Of a stretch of 64,000 nucleotides of DNA, positions 44,933 to 53,624 are shown one piece after another; position 1 is the first letter of the stretch; each line of letters begins with the position of its first letter. The DNA is from CAVUBL01 sp963837945 (GTDB taxonomy: Bacteria; Acidobacteriota; Thermoanaerobaculia; Multivoradales; DATKCC01): contig CAWIQD010000006.1 of NCBI GenBank assembly GCA_963837945.1, forward strand, positions 248,001-312,000. Reading direction: 5' to 3'. The notes beneath the pieces were generated by a model. It was not told where the DNA came from, searched no databases, and saw only the letters and a list, made by a program, of their open reading frames with translations. A program made the position numbers and the translations under genes.

Positions 44933-44938
44933 GCGGGC

Positions 44939-45424
44939 GTGGCGTCCTCCGAGCCCGGCGAGCCGCCCCGTTTCCTGGCCGACGCCATGCTCGGCGGCCT
45001 CGCGCGGTGGCTGCGGGTGCTGGGCCTCGACACCGCCTTCGACCCGGCGCTCGACGACCCGGAGCTGGTCGACCGGGCGCTCGCCGAGGACCGGACGATC
45101 CTCACCCGGGACTCCCGCCTGGTGCTCAGAAAACGGGCCCGCAACCACCTCTTCATCCGCTCCGAGGTGGTCGACGAGCAGGTGCTCCAGGTGCTGGGCG
45201 AGCTCGCGATCGAGCCCCGGCCGGAGGACCTCTTCAGCCGCTGCCTGCGGTGCAACGTCCCCCTGGCGCCGGTGGCTCTTGCGGAGGCGGCGCGCGAGGT
45301 GCCGCCCTACGTCGCCCGCACCCAGGAGCGCTTCCGCCGCTGCCCCCGGTGCGGGCGGATCTTCTGGCGCGCGACCCACGCCGAGCGCATGCGGCGGCGG
45401 CTCGCCCGGATGGGCGTCCTGTAG
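44939..45424 (+). CDS. Mut7-C RNase-domain protein
   Basis: 161 residues. FLADAMLGGLARWLRVLGLD begins a PIN-like fold. A C-terminal zinc ribbon (CLRCNVPL and CPRCGRIFWR) completes the Mut7-C (DUF82) architecture. Acidic residues expected for catalysis are visible in LADAMLG and TRDSRL. Related to the C-terminal domain of C. elegans MUT-7; bacterial functions are unproven. GTG start, 6 bp after the sulfotransferase gene, so the two are probably co-transcribed. Confidence 0.88.
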   Translation: MASSEPGEPPRFLADAMLGGLARWLRVLGLDTAFDPALDDPELVDRALAEDRTILTRDSRLVLRKRARNHLFIRSEVVDEQVLQVLGELAIEPRPEDLFSRCLRCNVPLAPVALAEAAREVPPYVARTQERFRRCPRCGRIFWRATHAERMRRRLARMGVL

Positions 45425-45470
45425 ACTCTCGCCCATCCGACCCACGCTCAGGACAAGAAGGGGAACGCTC

Positions 45471-46184
45471 ATGAGACGCAACACGCTCCGGTGGCCGGTG
45501 GCGCTCTGTCTCGCCGCCGGCGCAATGGCCGCGGTGCTGCCGGCACGGGCCGGGCAGGACGCCGCGACGCAAGACCAGGCGCCGCCCCGGGGCCAGGCTC
45601 CGGGTCAGGCTCCGGGTCAGGCCCCGGGTCAGGCCCCGGGTCAGGCTCCGAGCCGGGCCCAACCGGCGCCGGCCGAGAAGGCGCCGGCCGAGCCCGCGCC
45701 ACGGTCCGAGGAGATGAAGAAGGCCTGGCGTGAGGTCGTCCGGATCACCGACAACCAGACGAAGCGCACCGAGACCGATCCGCCCCATGCCCTGGGGATC
45801 ACCGAGCAGAAGGGGCTGGTCTTCTACGAGGCCGGCGAGGTGGGGGCGGTCACCCTCTGGTTCACCTGGGAGGGCGACAGCGCCGAGAGCCACTACCGCG
45901 GCTACGGCCGCTACGACTTCGCCGACGGCGCGAGCGTGTACACCTCCTTCGAGGGCACGGGGGCCCTGCCGGGCAAGCAGACGGGGACCCTGAAGCTCCT
46001 GGGCGGGACCGGCCGATTCGCGGGGATCGAGGGCAGCGGCCGGTTCGCCGCCGCCACCATGACCCCGGGCTCGGCCGGCGGTGACACCTTCCGGGACGTC
46101 CAGGCGACCTACACGCTGCCGGCGGAACCCGCGAAGAAGGAGCCAGCGCCGCAGGAGGAGCCGCCGCCGTCGCCCAAGGAATGA
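45471..46184 (+). CDS. secreted beta-barrel protein with GQAP repeats
   Basis: 237 residues. A signal peptide (VALCLAAGAMAAVLPARAGQ) is followed by a Pro/Gln/Ala linker containing five GQAP repeats. The mature domain (about 85-220) has GLVFYEAGEVGAVTLWFTWE and LKLLGGTGRFAGIEGSGRF, the glycine-rich hairpin typical of allene-oxide-cyclase/dirigent-like barrels. A Pro/Glu-rich tail ends the protein. The stop overlaps an in-frame ATG of the following gene fragment (ATGA). Function unknown. Confidence 0.8.
   Translation: MRRNTLRWPVALCLAAGAMAAVLPARAGQDAATQDQAPPRGQAPGQAPGQAPGQAPGQAPSRAQPAPAEKAPAEPAPRSEEMKKAWREVVRITDNQTKRTETDPPHALGITEQKGLVFYEAGEVGAVTLWFTWEGDSAESHYRGYGRYDFADGASVYTSFEGTGALPGKQTGTLKLLGGTGRFAGIEGSGRFAAATMTPGSAGGDTFRDVQATYTLPAEPAKKEPAPQEEPPPSPKE
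45591..45650 (+). repeat. 12-bp coding microsatellite (GQAP)n
   Basis: Five near-identical 12-base units (GGTCAGGCTCCG type) in the linker of the secreted protein at 45471. Unit number could vary between strains without breaking the frame. Confidence 0.8.
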
Positions 46185-46893
46185 GGCGAACCCCGCCGAC
46201 GAGCCGCACGGGTGGGGGCGTCCCCTTCCCCCCCTGGGGGAGGGAAGGGGATCGAGGGGATGCGGAGGGGATCCGACGGCCACGTTTCCCGCCGCCCAGG
46301 ATCGTGGTCAGCCGCTGCCTGGAGCTCGCCGCCTGCCGCTACGACGGGGCGGCGATCCGCGCCCCCCTCATCCGTCGGCTCGAGCGCCACGCCGAGCTGG
46401 TGCCGGTCTGCCCGGAGGTCGAGATCGGCCTCGGGGTGCCGCGCGACCCGGTGCGCCTCGTCCGGGTGGGCGGCGCTACGCTCATGGTCCAGCCGTCCAC
46501 CGGCCGCGAGCTGACCGCCGCGATGACCGGCTTCGCCGAGTCCTTCCTCGCCCGGGTGGGACCGGTCGAGGGGTTCGTCCTCAAGAGCCGGTCGCCTTCG
46601 TGCGGCCTGAGGGACACCAAGGTCTTCCCGGACGTCGAGTCGCCGCGCCCCGACGAGAAGGGCGCGGGCCTCTTCGCCCGGGCGGTCCTCGAGCGCTTCG
46701 GCGACGCGGCGGTCGAGGACGAGGGGCGCCTCGGCGACCCTCGCCTGCGCCATCACTTCCTCACCAAGGCGTTCACCCTCGCCCGCCTCCGGCGGGTGGC
46801 CGAGGCGGGGGCGATGGAGGGGCTGGTGGCGTTCCACGCCGGCCACGAGATGCTCCTGATGGCCCAGCACCGGGCGACGACGCGCCGCCTCGG
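46181..46893 (+). pseudogene. DUF523-DUF1722 protein, truncated
   Basis: The DUF523 part shows VVSRCLELAACRYDG, VPVCPEVEIGLGVPRDPVRL and KSRSPSCGLRDTKVF, with the three conserved Cys regions. The DUF1722 (YbgA) part starts HHFLTKAFTLARLRRV and runs to MAQHRATTRRLGS, then breaks off at about 46893. Beyond it the frame is foreign. The ATG at 46181 overlaps the previous stop (ATGA) and reads in frame through a hairpin repeat (46219-46275), so the repeat seems to have entered the 5' coding region. A GTG at 46304 is the alternative start. Some relatives act in thiouracil desulfuration or DNA photolyase fusions; this copy is probably dead. Confidence 0.7.
46219..46275. repeat. single hairpin repeat copy inside a coding frame
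   Basis: One complete unit of the 37834-38407 repeat: CGTCCCCTTCCCC arm, CTGGGGGAGGGA loop, GGAAGGGGATCGAGGGGATGCGG. It is read in frame as VPFPPWGREGDRGDAEG at the start of the truncated DUF523 gene. Confidence 0.85.
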
Positions 46894-47592
46894 GAGCAGG
46901 CCCTCGCGGCCCAGATCGGGCGCGAGGTGGCGATTGCGCGCCATCTCCAGGACGGCGAGGAGCTCACCATGCCCCTGCCGGCCCTGCTCGACTACGGCGA
47001 GAAGCTTTTCACAGCCGTCTGGACCAGGCAGGAGGGCGGCGGGCGATCGCTCGCGCTGCGCGACGGCAGCGAGTACTACTACGAGCCCAACCCCTTCAAC
47101 CCGCCGGGCAACCTGCTCCCGGGGGACGCGCCGCTCGTCAAGGTCGACCTCGACTCGGGCCGGCTGCCCGGGCCGCGGCTCAAGAAGACCGACGGCGTCA
47201 CGTGGGTGCCCGCCTTCACCGACCTGAAGCTCCACGACATCACCGCCGGGCCGGACGACCCGAACCCCGAGGCCCTCGACCAGCATGCGCCGGCCGGCTC
47301 GGACGCCTTCTTCGCCGGCAACGGCCGGTTCCTCACCAAGAAGCTCTGGGGCCCGGCCAACGAGCCGCCCTTCTTCCATCACGGCCTCTACACCACGATG
47401 CGCGAGTCGATCCTGGCCCCCGCCGGCGAGGCCCAGGCGTCGGCGGACGCCTTCCGGGCGCTCTCGGCCTACGAGCAGGCGACGGTGATCGAGTTCCTGA
47501 AGACCCTCCAGGTGCTGCCGGAGGGGGCGCGGAGCCTGGTGGTGGACGAGCGCGGGAACCCCCGCGGGTGGCCACCGCCCCGGGCGAGATAG
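46894..47592 (+). pseudogene. di-heme oxidoreductase-like protein, C-terminal fragment
   Basis: About 232 residues. It begins EQALAAQIGREVAIARHLQD directly at the point where the DUF1722 frame ends, in a different frame. VWTRQEGGGR, YYYEPNPFNPPGNL, PAFTDLKLHDITAGPDDPN and FFHHGLYTTMRESIL are typical of the C-terminal part of large bacterial di-heme cytochrome c peroxidase/thiol oxidoreductase-like proteins. No CxxCH remains, so the heme-bearing parts have been lost. It has no start codon or ribosome site of its own. Confidence 0.65.
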
Positions 47593-47624
47593 TAGCCTCG
47601 GGCTCCGAGTCCCCGGAGCCCTCC

Positions 47625-48317
47625 ATGCCCAGCGACCCCCTCCTCCGAGCCGACCGCCTGACGCGGCGCGCGGCGGAGGGGGCGCGGCTGCTCGAGGAGG
47701 CGTCGCTCGAGCTCCGCGCCGGCGAGCGCCTGGTCGTCGAGGGGCCGACGGGCGCCGGCAAGACCGTGCTGCTTCGGGCGCTGGCGCTCCTCGACCCGCT
47801 CGAGGAGGGGCGGGTCCTGTGGCGGGGCGAGCCGGTCGCCGACGCCGCGGTGCCGGCCTTCCGGAGCCGGGTCGCGTACCTGCACCAGAACCCGGCCCTC
47901 GCCGAGGGGACGGTCGAGGAGAACCTGCGCGCCCCCTTCGCGCTCCGCATCCACCGGGGGCGGCGCTTCGACCGGGAGCGGGCGGTGGAGCTCCTCGCCG
48001 CGCTGGGCCGCGACGCCTCGTTCCTCGCCAAGGCGGTGGGCGACCTCTCGGGGGGCGAGCGCCAGGTGAGCGCCCTGGTGCGGGTCCTCGGGATCGAGCC
48101 GGAGGTGCTGCTCCTCGACGAGCCGACCGCCTCGCTCGATCCGGAGACGACGGCGCGGGCCGAGGCGCTTGTCGGCCGCTGGATCGGAGAGGGCGCCGGG
48201 ACGCGGGCCTACGTCTGGGTGAGCCACGACCGGGCCCAGGCCGGTCGGGTGGCCGGCCGGCGTCTCGGGATGGCGGCGGGGCGGATCGAGCCGGGCGGGG
48301 GCGGGGAGGGCGGATGA
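47625..48317 (+). CDS. fetA: FetA-type ABC transporter ATPase
   Basis: 230 residues. Walker A GPTGAGKT (40-47), Q loop near HQNPALAEG, signature LSGGERQ, Walker B VLLLDEPTASLD and a final His in VWVSHDRAQA. Paired with the FetB-like membrane protein whose ATG follows 1 bp after the stop. FetAB (YbbL/YbbM) is linked to iron export and oxidative stress resistance in E. coli; that role here is by homology. Confidence 0.9.
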   Translation: MPSDPLLRADRLTRRAAEGARLLEEASLELRAGERLVVEGPTGAGKTVLLRALALLDPLEEGRVLWRGEPVADAAVPAFRSRVAYLHQNPALAEGTVEENLRAPFALRIHRGRRFDRERAVELLAALGRDASFLAKAVGDLSGGERQVSALVRVLGIEPEVLLLDEPTASLDPETTARAEALVGRWIGEGAGTRAYVWVSHDRAQAGRVAGRRLGMAAGRIEPGGGGEGG

Positions 48318-48318
48318 G

Positions 48319-49128
48319 ATGAGCGCCGGCTACCTGGAGCTCTCGTACTGGCAGGTGGGGGCGGCGGCCCTCCTCATCCTGGTCAACGGGGCGATCTCCG
48401 TCGTCCTGCGCCTGGGAATCGAGCGGCGCCTGCTGGTGGCCGCGACGCGCACCGTCGTCCAGCTCCTCCTCGTGGGACTGGTGCTCCAGTGGGTCTTCTC
48501 GGTGTCGCGCTGGTACCTGGTCGTGGGCCTGATGCTGGTCATGGCCCTGGTGGCCGGGGTCGCCGGGGTGCGCCGGACCGCTCGGCGCTACCCGGGCATC
48601 TGGGCCAACGCCGTCGTCTCGGTGTGGGCGAGCTCCTGGCTGATCACGGCGGCGGCGCTCTTCGGCATCGTCGACGTCGAGCCCTGGTACCGGCCGCAGT
48701 ACGCGATCCCCCTGCTCGGCATGATCCTCGGCAACACGCTCAACGGCATCTCGCTCGGCCTCGACCGCCTGGGCGAGGAGCTGACCGGGGGGCGCGCCGA
48801 GGTCGAGGGGCTCCTGGCGCTCGGGGCGCGGCGCTGGGAGGCCGCGCGTCGGCCGGTCCGGCGGGCGGTTCGCACCGGGATGATCCCGATCGTCAACTCG
48901 ATGATGGTGGTGGGGATCGTCAGCCTGCCGGGCATGATGACCGGGCAGCTCCTGGCCGGAGTGTCGCCGGTCCAGGCGGTCAAGTACCAGGTGGTGATCA
49001 TGTTCCTGATCGCCTCGGGCACGGCGCTCGGCACGGTGTCGGTGGTGCTGCTCTCCTACCGGCGCCTGTTCAGCCGCCGCCACCAGTTCCTCGCCCACCT
49101 CCTGCGCCGCGTCGGTCGCAGCGACTGA
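48319..49128 (+). CDS. fetB: FetB-type ABC transporter permease
   Basis: 269 residues with six to seven TM helices. ATRTVVQLLLVGLVLQWVF, GMILGNTLNGISLGLDRL and SMMVVGIVSLPGMMTGQLLA are FetB/YbbM hallmarks. It forms the membrane part of the exporter with the ATPase just upstream. The stop codon lies in a hairpin shared with the convergent response regulator gene. Confidence 0.93.
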   Translation: MSAGYLELSYWQVGAAALLILVNGAISVVLRLGIERRLLVAATRTVVQLLLVGLVLQWVFSVSRWYLVVGLMLVMALVAGVAGVRRTARRYPGIWANAVVSVWASSWLITAAALFGIVDVEPWYRPQYAIPLLGMILGNTLNGISLGLDRLGEELTGGRAEVEGLLALGARRWEAARRPVRRAVRTGMIPIVNSMMVVGIVSLPGMMTGQLLAGVSPVQAVKYQVVIMFLIASGTALGTVSVVLLSYRRLFSRRHQFLAHLLRRVGRSD

Positions 49129-49155
49129 AGCTTCCCCGGCTCCTTCCAGCTTCAG
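49125..49155. terminator. bidirectional hairpin between convergent stops
   Basis: A perfect 8-bp inverted repeat, CTGAAGCT and AGCTTCAG, with a 15-base loop. It includes the stop codons of both fetB (+) and the response regulator (-). Confidence 0.45.
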
Positions 49156-49793
49156 ACGAGGCCACGCTCCTGGGCGTAGAGAGTGAGCTCCACGCGGCCG
49201 TCGACGCCGAGCTTCTCGTAGATGTTGTGCAGGTGGACCTTGACCGTCCCCTCGGTGATGAAGAGCTGCTCGGCGATCGCCCGGTTGCGCAGCCCCCGGG
49301 CCACCATGCGCAGGATCTCGAGCTCGCGCGGCGTGAGCCGGCGGGAGATCTCGACCAGGCCCCGCTCACGCTGCAGCAGGCGGGTCAGGGCCCGCCCGCC
49401 GAGGCCGCGCTCAAGCCACTGGCCGCCGGCGAGGACCGCGCGCACGGCGTCGACCAGGAGCTGGGGCGCCATGTCCTTGAGGACCACGCCGCGGGCGCCC
49501 GCGCGAATCGCCTCGAGGAGCTGCTCGTCCTCGATCCCGGCGGTGAGCACGACCACCTGGGTCTCGATCCCCTGCCGGCTCATCGCCTGGAGTACCTCCA
49601 GCCCGTCCATCCGCGGCATCCGCACGTCGAGCACCAGGACGTCCGGCGCGAGCTCGAGGACCGCTCGCAGGGTCTCCTCGCCGTCGCGGCACCGAGCGAC
49701 GACCTCCAGCCCCTCCTCGAGCCGGAAGAGCTGGGCGAGACCGTCGAGGACGATCGGGTGGTCGTCGGCGAGGATGACGGTGGCGGCGTTCAC
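49152..49793 (-). CDS. NarL/LuxR-family response regulator
   Basis: 213 residues, GTG start with GGGAGCT upstream. The receiver has the acidic pair D10-D11 and phosphoacceptor D56 (VLVLDVRMPRMDG), with the conserved Lys in GVVLKDM. The C-terminal LuxR-type helix-turn-helix is LTPRELEILRMVARGLRNRA and TEGTVKVHLHNIYEKLGV. It starts 5 bp after its kinase gene, so they are co-expressed. Targets are unknown; the neighbouring pal and fetAB are possible. Confidence 0.94.
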   Translation of the reverse strand: MNAATVILADDHPIVLDGLAQLFRLEEGLEVVARCRDGEETLRAVLELAPDVLVLDVRMPRMDGLEVLQAMSRQGIETQVVVLTAGIEDEQLLEAIRAGARGVVLKDMAPQLLVDAVRAVLAGGQWLERGLGGRALTRLLQRERGLVEISRRLTPRELEILRMVARGLRNRAIAEQLFITEGTVKVHLHNIYEKLGVDGRVELTLYAQERGLV

Positions 49794-49798
49794 GGCGG

Positions 49799-51496
49799 TC
49801 AGCTCCCGCCCGCCGGCAGCACGATCCCGACGCAAGCCCCGGCGGGGCTCGACTCGAGGGTCATCGAGCCATGCAGCGCGGCCACGCGCTCGCGCAGGCT
49901 CTTCGGGCCGAGGTTGAGCTCGGCCAGTGTCTCGGCGCGGTACGAGCCCTCGAACGAAAAGCCGCGGCCGTTGTCCGCCACCGTGATCGTCACCCCGCTC
50001 TCGTCGTCCGTGGTGAGCTCGACCCGCACGGCCGAGGCCTCGCCGTGGCGTGCCGCGTTGACCAGCGCCTCGCGCACCAGGTGGTAGACCTCGCGGCCCA
50101 TGGGCTCGGCCACCTCGGCCTCGAGCCCGGTCGTCGCGAGCTCCACCCGCATGTCCCATTCGCGCTCGATCCGATCGACGAGCTCGACCAGCCGTTCGAC
50201 GAGCGCCGCCTCGCCGCCCGGCGGTCGCTGCGGCGCCGGCTTGAGCTCCTGGATGAAGAAGCGCAGGTCCCGCTGCTCGAGGACGATGAGCCGCTGGACC
50301 TCTTCGAGCCCCTCGCGGGCGCTCTCGCGGTCGTCGTCGAGCAGGCGCCGGACCGCCTGGAGCCGCAACGCGATGCCGGTCATCGACTGGAGGACGCCGT
50401 CGTGGAGGTCGCGGGCGAGGCGGATCCGCTCCTCGGTGGCGGCGGAGCGCTGCAGCCGGGCGGTCAGGAAGAGGTGGTCGAGGCGCTCGGTGACGATGCC
50501 CGCCACGATGCCGGCGAGGGTCAGGTCGTCGGACGTCAGGTGCGGCTTGTCGAGGAAGAAGAGGCGCCCTTCAACCGTCTCGCCGCGCACCGGGAGCGAG
50601 ACCACCGAGGTCATGCGATAGCGGCCGACCAGGCCGGGATGCACCGGCTCGCCCCGCCAGCGCTCGTGACCGCCGTCGACGCGGCGGAGCACGGCGGCCG
50701 GCGACTCGCCCAGGTCCGAGCACAGGAAGGCCCGCCCGGCGAGCGGGGCGGCGACCAGCGGCTCGAGCGTGTCCGGCGCCTCCCGGCTCCGGACCACGGC
50801 GCCGTCGGCCCAGCAGGCGAGCTGGAGCCAGGGCTCGTCCTCCTCGGTCCAGGCGAGAGCCACCCGCGAGACGCCGAGAACCCGTCCCGAAAAGGCGAGG
50901 ACCTCGGCGAGCAGGGTGTCGGCGTCCACGGGAACGCCGCGCGGCCAGACGGCCAGCGACTCGAGCTCCTCGCGGGCGCGGGCCTCGTGCGCCCCCAGGT
51001 AGCCGAGGAGCACGGCGACGACGGCCAGGTAGACCCCGCGGATGATGAAGTCGTGGAGCTCGAAGGTGGGGTCGTGGAGCACCTCGCCGAAGTAGTACCC
51101 GACACCGAGGAACGCGGCGAGCGAGGCGACGGCGGTCCACAGCGTGCCGCGCGACTGCCAGCGCAGAGCGGCGCAGACCAGGGCGAAGACGAAGTAGGCG
51201 AGAAACGGCGACGCCGGTCCCGAGGTGAAGTAGATGAAGAGCGAGAAGAACGCGAGGTCGACCGCGTGGGTGGCCCGGGGCCAGCTCGGCGAGATCGCCT
51301 CGGCCCGGCTCACCACCACCGCGACGACGGCCGCGTACGCGAGGTAGGCGACCAGCAGCCCGTACGCGATGTCGGCGTACTTGGCGGGCTCGGAAGGATC
51401 GAGGAAGACCGCCAGCAACGACGAGGCGGCCAGCACGATCCGTCCGACCCCGATCAGCCGCTCGCGGCGGCTCGTCGGCGAGTAGGCCGCGGTCAT
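49799..51496 (-). CDS. membrane sensor histidine kinase (HisKA_3 type) with GAF domain
   Basis: 565 residues from the ATG at 51496. About five to six TM helices lie within residues 18-168 and form a membrane sensor without a large periplasmic loop. A GAF-like domain follows (about 190-340), then HisKA_3 with H365 (ARDLHDGVLQSM) and an HATPase domain (LVREALVNAARHGEASAVRV, ADNGRGF). This is the NarX/DesK class that pairs with NarL-type regulators. The ligand is unknown. Confidence 0.92.
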   Translation of the reverse strand: MTAAYSPTSRRERLIGVGRIVLAASSLLAVFLDPSEPAKYADIAYGLLVAYLAYAAVVAVVVSRAEAISPSWPRATHAVDLAFFSLFIYFTSGPASPFLAYFVFALVCAALRWQSRGTLWTAVASLAAFLGVGYYFGEVLHDPTFELHDFIIRGVYLAVVAVLLGYLGAHEARAREELESLAVWPRGVPVDADTLLAEVLAFSGRVLGVSRVALAWTEEDEPWLQLACWADGAVVRSREAPDTLEPLVAAPLAGRAFLCSDLGESPAAVLRRVDGGHERWRGEPVHPGLVGRYRMTSVVSLPVRGETVEGRLFFLDKPHLTSDDLTLAGIVAGIVTERLDHLFLTARLQRSAATEERIRLARDLHDGVLQSMTGIALRLQAVRRLLDDDRESAREGLEEVQRLIVLEQRDLRFFIQELKPAPQRPPGGEAALVERLVELVDRIEREWDMRVELATTGLEAEVAEPMGREVYHLVREALVNAARHGEASAVRVELTTDDESGVTITVADNGRGFSFEGSYRAETLAELNLGPKSLRERVAALHGSMTLESSPAGACVGIVLPAGGS

Positions 51497-51725
51497 GGGC
51501 GCGCAGTCTACCTCCAGCGGAGGGGGGCGGGCGACGCCCGGGGCGGATTCGTATCGAAAGATATAGGAAGACCTGTCCGAAGATCGATTCCTCGCCCCGG
51601 ACCGGCTCTCTAGACTGGCTTTCCGACGTCGCGGCCGGGCTTCGCTCCGGCGCGACCGGGCGCCCGTCGTGGCCGGCGGCGCGCTCGCGAGAAACCCGAT
51701 TCCGATGCCACGAGGAGAGACGATC

Positions 51726-52307
51726 ATGAGGCACCGCGCCACCCTGCCGCTGACCATCATCGCGCTCATCGCCGTCGCCCTGCTGGCCGGCGGCTGCAAG
51801 AAGAAGAGCCCGGTGACCGCTTCCCAGACGCCCATCGAGGTCGACCGGGAGCGCGCCGAGCCCGCCGAGCCCACGCCGGCCCCCGAGGCCGCGCCCGCCG
51901 CCGCCCCCGACGTCTGGAGCTCCGACCTCGCCACCCTGAATGCCTACGTCCGCGACCACGAGCTCCTGCGCACGGTCTACTTCGACTTCGACCGCGACGA
52001 GCTCCGTCCCGACGCCAAGGAGGTGCTGGCGGCCAACGCCCGGTTCCTCAAGTCCCATGCGGACCTGGTGGTGACGATCGAGGGACACGCCGACGAGCGG
52101 GGCACGAACGAGTACAACCTCGCCCTGGGGGACCGGCGCGCGAGCACGGCGCGCGGCTACCTGGGCATCCTGGGCATCGCCCGCGACCAGGTCGGGACGG
52201 TCTCCTACGGCGAGGAGCGGCCGGAGTGCAGCCAGAGCGACGAGACCTGTTGGTGGCGCAACCGCCGCGCCCAGTTCGTGATCGTCGGCCGCCGGACGGG
52301 CGGCTGA
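51726..52307 (+). CDS. pal: Pal-like OmpA-family peptidoglycan-associated lipoprotein
   Basis: 193 residues. A signal ending in the lipobox LLAGGC (lipidated C24) is followed by a Pro/Ala-rich spacer. The OmpA domain has VYFDFDRDELRPDAKEVLAA and TIEGHADERGTNEYNLALGD, the peptidoglycan-binding signature. Pal bridges the outer membrane and the cell wall as part of Tol-Pal. No tol genes are adjacent. AGGAG eight bases before the ATG. Divergent from the sensor kinase. Confidence 0.94.
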   Translation: MRHRATLPLTIIALIAVALLAGGCKKKSPVTASQTPIEVDRERAEPAEPTPAPEAAPAAAPDVWSSDLATLNAYVRDHELLRTVYFDFDRDELRPDAKEVLAANARFLKSHADLVVTIEGHADERGTNEYNLALGDRRASTARGYLGILGIARDQVGTVSYGEERPECSQSDETCWWRNRRAQFVIVGRRTGG

Positions 52308-52328
52308 GGCCCGGAAGCCGGCCCCCCC

Positions 52329-53624
52329 TCAGGCGTGGCGGGCCCAGCGCAGGATCTCGCCCAGGGTCGGCTTCTTGCCGTACATCAGGATGCCCACGCG
52401 GTAGATGCGCCCGCACAGGCGGACCATGCCATAGACGAAGAGGGTCGTGAGCGCGATCCCGAGGAGGATCTGCCAGGCCGGCGGCATCTCGACGGCGATC
52501 CGGAGCGGCATGAGGATCGGGGTGAGCGGCGGGACGAGGGAGGTGACGACTGCCAGCGTGGAGCTCGAGTCGTTGATCACGGGGACCATGAAGAAGAGCG
52601 GCAGGATGATCATCGAGCTCGGCAGCCAGGCGAGCTGCTGCGCCTCCTGGACGTTGTTGAAGCTCGATCCGACGGCGGCGTAGAGGCTGGCGTAGACGAA
52701 GAACCCCAGGAGGAAGAACGCAACGATCGCGAGCGCCTGGGCGATCGAGAGCGACGGGATCGCGAAGCCTTCGGGCACGAAGGCGAAGGAGGCGACCACC
52801 GCCGGGGCGGTGAGGGCCACCGCGGCCGCCAGCCAGATCGAGAACTGGGTCAGGGCCGCGCCGCCGATGCCGAGGAGCTTGCCCATCATCAGCTCCTGAG
52901 GGCGAACGCTCGAGACGATGACCTCCACGACCCGCGAGCTCTTCTCCTCGAGCACCCCCTGGAGCACCTGCTGGCCCCAGATCAGGAGGATCATGTAGAG
53001 GAGGAAGAAGAGGCCGTAGGCGAGGAAGAAGCCCGCCTCGCCCTCCTCGGCGCGGCTCCCCTCGGCGGACACCTTGACCGTCTCGAGATCCACCGGCTCG
53101 AGGAGCGGCCTGACCGCCTGCGGGTCGTAGCCCGCCCGGGTGAGGCGCATCTCCCGCACCTGGGCGGAGATCGCCCGCGCCAGGACCGACTGGGTCAGGG
53201 TGTTCGAGACGCTCCGCGCGTGGTACTCCACCCGGCCGCGCCGGAGGCCCTCGGCGTCGATCCAGAGCCAGGCGTCGATCTTCCCCTTCGTCTCGTCCTC
53301 GTCGAGGAGCCGGCGGTCGAGGACGCGCCGCTGGGCCTCGCGGTCGGCGGCGGGCGGCTCGACGTCGACCGAGACCTTCGCGATCGGCCCGAAGTCGGTG
53401 CCGCCTGCGGCGAGGCGCCTCGCGATGCCCGGCCCGAGGGCGCCGGTGCCGTCGACCAGCACCAGGTCGAGGTGGCTGGTGGTCTTCGAGAGCACGTACG
53501 CCGGCAGGACGAACATGCCGGCCAGGAAGAGGGGCAGGATCACCGTGCCCAACCAGAACCCCTTCGAGCGGATCCGGGCCAGGTACTCGCGCCGGGCGAT
53601 CACCCGGGTCTTGTCAAGCCGCAT
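52329..53624 (-). CDS. ABC-2 type exporter permease (NatB/YhaP-like)
   Basis: 431 residues. One TM helix at the N-terminus (GFWLGTVILPLFLAGMFVLP) is followed by a large extracytoplasmic domain of about 150 residues. Five to six TM helices form the C-terminal half (FFLAYGLFFLLYMILLIWGQ, AQALAIVAFFLLGFFVYASL, SMIILPLFFMVP). LEEKSSRVVEVIVSSVRPQELMMGKLLG is the ABC-2/NatB signature. It overlaps the ATPase gene by 11 bases. Relatives export Na+ or unknown substrates. Confidence 0.9.
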   Translation of the reverse strand: MRLDKTRVIARREYLARIRSKGFWLGTVILPLFLAGMFVLPAYVLSKTTSHLDLVLVDGTGALGPGIARRLAAGGTDFGPIAKVSVDVEPPAADREAQRRVLDRRLLDEDETKGKIDAWLWIDAEGLRRGRVEYHARSVSNTLTQSVLARAISAQVREMRLTRAGYDPQAVRPLLEPVDLETVKVSAEGSRAEEGEAGFFLAYGLFFLLYMILLIWGQQVLQGVLEEKSSRVVEVIVSSVRPQELMMGKLLGIGGAALTQFSIWLAAAVALTAPAVVASFAFVPEGFAIPSLSIAQALAIVAFFLLGFFVYASLYAAVGSSFNNVQEAQQLAWLPSSMIILPLFFMVPVINDSSSTLAVVTSLVPPLTPILMPLRIAVEMPPAWQILLGIALTTLFVYGMVRLCGRIYRVGILMYGKKPTLGEILRWARHA

